Source of the DNA: JBEKCB01 sp052139675
GTDB lineage: Bacteria; Planctomycetota; Brocadiia; CAIUPP01
Assembly: GCA_052139675.1 (NCBI GenBank)
Contig: JBKQWE010000035.1
Span: forward strand, 12,420-76,419
DNA length: 64,000 nucleotides
Direction: 5' to 3'
The notes beneath the pieces are model-generated. The model had not been told where the DNA came from. It made no database searches and saw nothing but the letters and a program-made list of their open reading frames with translations. Below, piece after piece: positions 60,260 to 64,000 of the stretch. How positions within the stretch are numbered: the first letter of the stretch is position 1; each line of letters begins with the position of its first letter. The position numbers and the translations under genes are program-made.

Positions 60260-60283
60260 GCCAGTCCTTGCAGATTATCGGGA

Positions 60284-60372
60284 TGAAGTACGAATGATGG
60301 GTGATGAATGATGAAGTGCGGCTGACGCTTTCCTGGGTACTTCATCACTCATCATTCTGACTTCACACTTGT
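60284..60372. repeat. Intergenic inverted repeat, GAATGATGGGTGATGAATG family
   Basis: The left arm has GAAGTACGAATGATGGG and GATGAATGATGAAGTG. The right arm has GTACTTCATCACTCATC and ATTCTGACTTCACAC. It is inside the ruvAB operon and includes the ruvA stop codon. Same family as at 48.7 and 56.0 kb. Confidence 0.85.
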
Positions 60373-60947
60373 CTCAGCGCCTGCCGGACGAGCTGTTCGA
60401 GGTTCGCGTCACGGCCGAGTTTTTCCATGGCTTTCAGCACGGCCGCCTCGGAGGCGGAGCGCGTGTAGCCCAGCGCGAGCATCGCCGCGACGGCGTCGGC
60501 GTTGAGGTTCCCGGCCGCGCCGCGCGCCGCGGGCTCCTCGATCAGCTCGCGCTCCATCTCGCGGCGGAGCTCGACGATCACGCGCTCGGCGGTCTTCCGG
60601 CCGATCCCTTTCACGCCGCAGAGCGTGCTGACCTCCTCGGCGGCCACGGCGCGGCGGAACTCGTCCACGGAAAGCCCGTTCAGGATCGCCATCGCCGTGC
60701 CCGGCCCGATGCCGCTGACGCCGATCAGGCGGATGAAGAGCTTGCGCTCTTTCTCCGAGGCGAAGCCGAAGAGCTTGAGCACGTCCTCGCGCACGTGCAG
60801 GTAGGTCAGCAGTTTCGCACGGCCGCGCTCCGGCAGGGCGGCGAACGTGGAGATGGGAATGGAGAAGCGATACCCGACGCCGCCCGCCGCAATGACCGCC
60901 TGCGCGGGCGACTTGAAAACCAGTTCGCCCTCAATATGGTCGTACAT
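60363..60947 (-). CDS. ruvA: Holliday junction binding protein RuvA
   Basis: 194 residues. The OB-fold N-terminus (M-Y-D-H-I-E-G-E-L), two helix-hairpin-helix motifs (V-S-G-I-G-P-G-T-A, V-K-G-I-G-R-K-T-A) and a C-terminal RuvB-binding domain are complete. It targets RuvB to Holliday junctions. The stop codon lies at the edge of a repeat. Confidence 0.97.
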   Translation of the reverse strand: MYDHIEGELVFKSPAQAVIAAGGVGYRFSIPISTFAALPERGRAKLLTYLHVREDVLKLFGFASEKERKLFIRLIGVSGIGPGTAMAILNGLSVDEFRRAVAAEEVSTLCGVKGIGRKTAERVIVELRREMERELIEEPAARGAAGNLNADAVAAMLALGYTRSASEAAVLKAMEKLGRDANLEQLVRQALRQV

Positions 60948-60965
60948 CAGCCTGGGGCCGTTCTC

Positions 60966-61112
60966 TCACCACCAAGGCACCAAGACACCAAGAACGGGGA
61001 ACTGAAAGCTGAATACTGGAAAGTGAAAATCTTCTGTTTGTCTCGCCTCTCAGTTCCCACTTTTCAGTTCTCGGTTCCCGCCGTTCTTGGTGCCTTGGTG
61101 CCTTGGTGGTAA
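60966..61112. repeat. Nested intergenic inverted repeat, CACCAAGG and CTGAAAG words
   Basis: The outer arms are CACCACCAAGGCACCAAG...AAGAACGGG and CCGTTCTTGGTGCC...TTGGTGGT. Inside are inner arms GAACTGAAAGCTGAA...AAAGTGAAAA and CTCAGTTCCCACTTTTCAG...GGTTCCCG. Two different word families are thus nested in one palindrome between ruvA and the TPR/alpha-CTD gene. Confidence 0.88.
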
Positions 61113-61122
61113 ATTCTCGCGC

Positions 61123-62451
61123 CTACTCGCGCGCCTTCAGCGACAGACCGTAGTTCGCCAGCTTCTGCTTGACCTCGTTCAACGAGGTCTGCCCGAAATT
61201 CGGGCACGCGAGGAGTTCCTTCTCGGTCTTCTGGATCAGATCGCCGACCGTCTCGATGCCGAGCGTCCGGGCGCACTTGAGGCTGCGGACGGAGAGCTCC
61301 ATCTCGTCAATCGGGCGCGTGAGCGCGTCGGCCATCTCCGGCGAGGCGATCGCCGCGGGCGCCGGCCCGGCATCGGCCCGGCCCATGCCGAAGTGCAGCC
61401 CCTTCGACTCCAGCAGCCCGCGCAGCTCGGCCAGCGAGGTCTCGCCGAAGTTCTTGGAATTGCCGATCTCCGTCTCGGTCAGCCGCGCGAGGTCGCCGAG
61501 AGTGCGGATGTTCATCTTCTCGAGGCAGGCGCGGCATCGGGCGGAGAGCTCGAACTCGCTCAGCGGCACGCGGAGCAGCACGGCGGTGCGGTGCTGGCGG
61601 CGCTCCACGGCCTCATCGTAGAACATATTCAGGCTCGCCTCGGCGTCGGCGGCGTACAGCTTCGCGCGCGGGTCGCCCGGGTTGCCGGCCGCCACGCGGG
61701 CGAAGGTGCGCAGGGCGCGCTCGTAGTCGCCCCGGTCCTCGTAGAGAATCCCCAGGTTCATCAGCGCGTTCGTGTGGAGCGGGCGGATCTCCGCGGCCTT
61801 CTCGTAATAATCCAGCGCCCGGTCGTCGTTGCCGCGCAGGTCGTTCCAGTAACCCAATCGGAACAGCGCGGCGACGTGCTGCGGATCGAGTTCCACGGCG
61901 CGCTCATACGCCTCCATCGCCGCCTCATAATCGGCGGCCTCCTCGAAGCAGCGCCCCTTCTGATAATGGAGTTCCGCCTGGGCATCGTGGGTCTTCTGGA
62001 AGGCGCGGATTTTCGCCAGCGCCTCTTCGCGGTTGCCCGCGCCGCGCAGCGCCTCCGCCTCGGCCATGCCGCAGACGAACGCGTCCTGCCCGGCCTGCGC
62101 GGCCCGGTGGAAACTCTTGACCGCGCCGGCGTAGTCCTTGGTCTCCAGGCGGCACAGGCCCAGGAAATAGGCGCCGTCCGCGTCGTCGCTCACCGGCTCC
62201 AGCGCCGCCGCAGCCTCCGCGTATTTCCGCTGGATCCACAGCCCGACGCCCGCGATCAGGGCCGACCGCACGCGCACGTCCGGCGCGTGAGAACTCTTGC
62301 AGCGCTGCTGCGCCTCGTCGGTGAGTTTCTCCAGGATCGCCATCTCGCCCGAAATGCTGTACGCCAGCTCGCGCGCGTGGAAAAAATCGAGCCGGCCCGC
62401 CTTCGGGTCTTCCAGGATTTCGCTGATCGCGGCCTTCTTCCCCTCGGCCAT
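61123..62451 (-). CDS. TPR protein with two C-terminal RNA polymerase alpha-CTD-like modules
   Basis: 442 residues. Residues about 60-285 are tetratricopeptide-type helical repeats (Y-E-A-A-M-E-A-Y-E-R-A-V-E-L-D-P, A-L-D-Y-Y-E-K-A-A). Residues 296-355 and 379-442 each resemble the C-terminal domain of the RNA polymerase alpha subunit, with G-D-L, T-E and N-F-G-x-T-S-L signatures. In the second copy the DNA-contact arginine (R389 in V-R-S-L-K-C), glycine, serine and glutamate of the family are kept, but the asparagine is lysine. A role tying protein complexes to DNA or polymerase is possible. AAAGGAATAT precedes the ATG. Confidence 0.88.
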   Translation of the reverse strand: MAEGKKAAISEILEDPKAGRLDFFHARELAYSISGEMAILEKLTDEAQQRCKSSHAPDVRVRSALIAGVGLWIQRKYAEAAAALEPVSDDADGAYFLGLCRLETKDYAGAVKSFHRAAQAGQDAFVCGMAEAEALRGAGNREEALAKIRAFQKTHDAQAELHYQKGRCFEEAADYEAAMEAYERAVELDPQHVAALFRLGYWNDLRGNDDRALDYYEKAAEIRPLHTNALMNLGILYEDRGDYERALRTFARVAAGNPGDPRAKLYAADAEASLNMFYDEAVERRQHRTAVLLRVPLSEFELSARCRACLEKMNIRTLGDLARLTETEIGNSKNFGETSLAELRGLLESKGLHFGMGRADAGPAPAAIASPEMADALTRPIDEMELSVRSLKCARTLGIETVGDLIQKTEKELLACPNFGQTSLNEVKQKLANYGLSLKARE

Positions 62452-62478
62452 GCGGTATATTCCTTTCAGTCAGTCAGA

Positions 62479-62544
62479 CATCCCGGTGGCGGTACTCCGC
62501 CATCCCGGTGGCGGTACTCCGCCATCGCGGTGGCGGTATTCCGC
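62479..62544. repeat. Three tandem 22-bp units, each a small hairpin
   Basis: Three consecutive units starting at 62479, 62501 and 62523 read CATCCCGGTGGCGGTACTCC plus GC, the third with three substitutions. Each holds TGGCGG-TACT-CCGCCA, a 6-bp stem and 4-base loop. They lie just upstream of the TPR/alpha-CTD start codon, so they are probably in its leader. Confidence 0.85.
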
Positions 62545-62659
62545 CGCCTGTGAATTCCGGCCGGAGTGCGTTCTTTGTGAAGGTTGCAGCCTGCCTGAAC
62601 GTACCCAGAATTTATAGCAGAATCATTTCCGCAACGCAAGGCGCACCGTATCGCGCCAA

Positions 62660-63868
62660 TCACTTTCCGTTCCCGATTTCCTCCTCCTCGTCCACGTTCA
62701 CCTCAAGCAGGTGCCGGGGCAGGAAGATCAGGCCCGCGATCAAGGTCGGCACGACCGCGCTGGCCATGACCACCGCCACGAGGAAGGAATACTGCTCGCG
62801 CGTGACGATGCCGTGGCTGAGGCCGTAAAGCGCCGAGATGGTGCCGAAGGTCAGGCCGGTGGACATCATCAGCGTGTAATACCAGCGCTCCTTGTGATTT
62901 TCGCGGAACCGGCTGATCACCGGGTACAGGCCGAAAATCTTCGACACGACCTTGCCGCCAAGAAGGAGAAAGAACACCGCCGGAGCGGCCAGGATCGCGC
63001 CGACGCCGACCAGCGACCCGGCGCGGATGAAGTAGAACGGCGTCAGCAGCCCCACCGTCAGCGTCCTCAGCCGCCGCACCCAGTGCTGGTCCTGCGCGGC
63101 CGCGCCGGCGAGCGCCATGCCCGCAATGTACGCCGGCAGCACCGCCTCGCTCCCCGACCAGAGCGCCAGCGCCCCGAGGCCGAAGAGCACCAGCAGCACC
63201 CACTTGGTCCGGATCGCCGCCGTGCGGAAGGCATATCGGCGCGTGAGCCAGCCGGTCAGGAACGGCAGCGCGCCGAGGAGGACGGCGCTGGTCCCGACGA
63301 AGACCGCCGTCTTATACGTGAACGGCGCGAAGATCAGCCCCAGCGCAACCACCGTCCCGAGGTCGTTGATGAAGCACGCCCCGAGGATTCCCTTGCCGAA
63401 GTCGGTCTTGTTGAAGCCGGTCTCAAGCATGACCGCGTACACGACGGCCATCGAGGTCGTCGAGAGCGCCACGCCCGCCAGCCAGCTCGCCCGAGCGTCC
63501 CAGTGGAGCAGATAGTACGCGGCCGCCGTGCAGCCGAGAAACGGCGCGGCGAACCCGATTGCGCCGACGACCGACACTTCCTTCCATTTCGCCCGAAGCA
63601 CCGCCGGTTCCAGTTCGGCCCCGGCGAGGAACGTCAGCACCACCGCGCCGGTCCCCGCGAGGAACCGCAGCCAGTCCAGGTTTCCCCCGAGCGAATCCGC
63701 GCCGCAGTACCGCGTCGCAACCGTCCCGGCCGCGATCCCCACGCAGATTTCCACCAGCGCCGTCGAGATGCGGATGTGATTGGCCAGAACGGTCGCCACC
63801 ACCGCCAGCCCCAGCCAGATCGCGGCGATCGTGTACGCATTGGTCATCGAGAATGCGGCAGCAGTCAT
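62660..63868 (-). CDS. Cation:proton antiporter, CPA2 (Kef-like) family
   Basis: 402 residues, about twelve membrane helices. The sequence L-E-I-C-V-G-I-A-A-G-T-like helix 2, the acidic residues in F-L-A-G-A-E-L-E and the crossing-helix stretch with N-D-L-G-T-V fit Na+/H+ or K+/H+ exchangers of the CPA2 group. There is no C-terminal RCK nucleotide-binding domain, only a short acidic tail (N-V-D-E-E-E-E-I-G). The ATG follows GGGAGGACTCC. It stands alone upstream of the TPR gene. Confidence 0.88.
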   Translation of the reverse strand: MTAAAFSMTNAYTIAAIWLGLAVVATVLANHIRISTALVEICVGIAAGTVATRYCGADSLGGNLDWLRFLAGTGAVVLTFLAGAELEPAVLRAKWKEVSVVGAIGFAAPFLGCTAAAYYLLHWDARASWLAGVALSTTSMAVVYAVMLETGFNKTDFGKGILGACFINDLGTVVALGLIFAPFTYKTAVFVGTSAVLLGALPFLTGWLTRRYAFRTAAIRTKWVLLVLFGLGALALWSGSEAVLPAYIAGMALAGAAAQDQHWVRRLRTLTVGLLTPFYFIRAGSLVGVGAILAAPAVFFLLLGGKVVSKIFGLYPVISRFRENHKERWYYTLMMSTGLTFGTISALYGLSHGIVTREQYSFLVAVVMASAVVPTLIAGLIFLPRHLLEVNVDEEEEIGNGK

Positions 63869-63920
63869 GGAGTCCTCCCTGGAGTCGGTTTAACAACACG
63901 GAGCGGCCGAGCCGCAGACA

Positions 63921-64000
63921 ATCGTCCTCGTCGTCGTCCTCGTCCTCGGCCGTTCGGATGCGCAGTTCGAGGACGAGGACGACGACGAGGACGAGGACGA
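63921..64000. repeat. Inverted repeat, GAGGACGAGGACGACGACG family, cut by window end
   Basis: The left arm has TCGTCCTCGTCGTCGTCC and the right arm, from 63967, GAGGACGAGGACGACGACG followed by more of the same word. The loop is about 17 bases. It lies upstream of the antiporter gene and runs to the window edge. Confidence 0.8.

Noticed and set aside
62479..62544. CRISPR-like array
   Set aside because: The units are contiguous with no spacers and there are no cas genes in the window.
1..64000. tRNA, rRNA, riboswitch or prophage genes
   Set aside because: No cloverleaf with a T-loop GTTCGA-type box and acceptor pairing, no rRNA core and no phage structural or integrase gene was recognised in the gaps.

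Overview
The window is a strongly G+C-rich bacterial chromosome segment, almost fully coding. It has no rRNA, tRNA, CRISPR array or transposase gene that I can see. Family content points to a Gram-negative-type member of the Planctomycetota/Verrucomicrobiota (PVC) neighbourhood, probably an uncultured lineage. The markers are a Minf_1886-type protein, an H-X9-DG prepilin-like protein, a SecD-SecF fusion with a very large SecF periplasmic insert, a TPR protein ending in two RNA polymerase alpha-CTD-like modules, small excisionase-type HTH domains fused to other modules, and an LptD-type outer-membrane protein. The taxonomic assignment is inference from gene content only.

Layout. 1-7.7 kb: a partial gene, an SppA-like lipoprotein peptidase, a GT-C membrane glycosyltransferase, an unknown secreted protein, an OmpA lipoprotein, an acidic-repeat HTH membrane protein and an HTH-receiver response regulator. 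8-13.4 kb: carbohydrate-acid metabolism (Gfo/Idh/MocA oxidoreductase, free-standing pyruvate kinase C-terminal-domain protein, then an operon of gnd, a mannonate-type SDR and a HAD hydrolase). 13.6-18.3 kb: a vapBC pair, a GlcD-type FAD oxidase, a small membrane protein and aconitase. 18.4-22.4 kb: a very long PAS/coiled-coil protein. 22.5-36.4 kb (minus strand): a 37-residue Cys-rich microprotein, a divergent GHMP kinase, a Minf_1886 protein, metG, ricT, an H-X9-DG protein, a ferredoxin, nadK, xseB, xseA, a YmdB-type phosphoesterase, coaD, lptD and an FHA-GAF-HD-GYP regulator. 36.5-42.7 kb: an SDR, a coupled pair of membrane genes, dinB, two ferritin-like proteins and dapF. 42.7-44.8 kb: a large unknown protein. 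45.3-51.2 kb: the classic rpmF-plsX-fabH-fabD-fabG-acpP-fabF cluster behind a good sigma70-type promoter. 51.2-63.9 kb (minus strand): a TPR/alpha-CTD protein, ruvAB, queH, a SpoIID-type lipoprotein, tgt, yajC, secDF, a LysM protein and, further upstream, a CPA2 antiporter.

The most unusual signal is in the intergenic DNA. At least ten families of imperfect inverted repeats occur, each built from a short iterated word (for example CACGAAGGA, CCACGGATT, GACGATG, CACCAAGG, TGCAAAG, GAGGACGA). They sit between genes, even inside tightly packed operons, and often abut or enter the ends of genes. Several proteins take their stop codons or last residues from them (Tgt, RuvB, the 695-residue unknown). 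One repeat supplies the start codon and most of the signal peptide of the SpoIID-type lipoprotein. One locus (9164-9255) shows compensatory word variation that argues for selection on, or propagation through, a folded structure.
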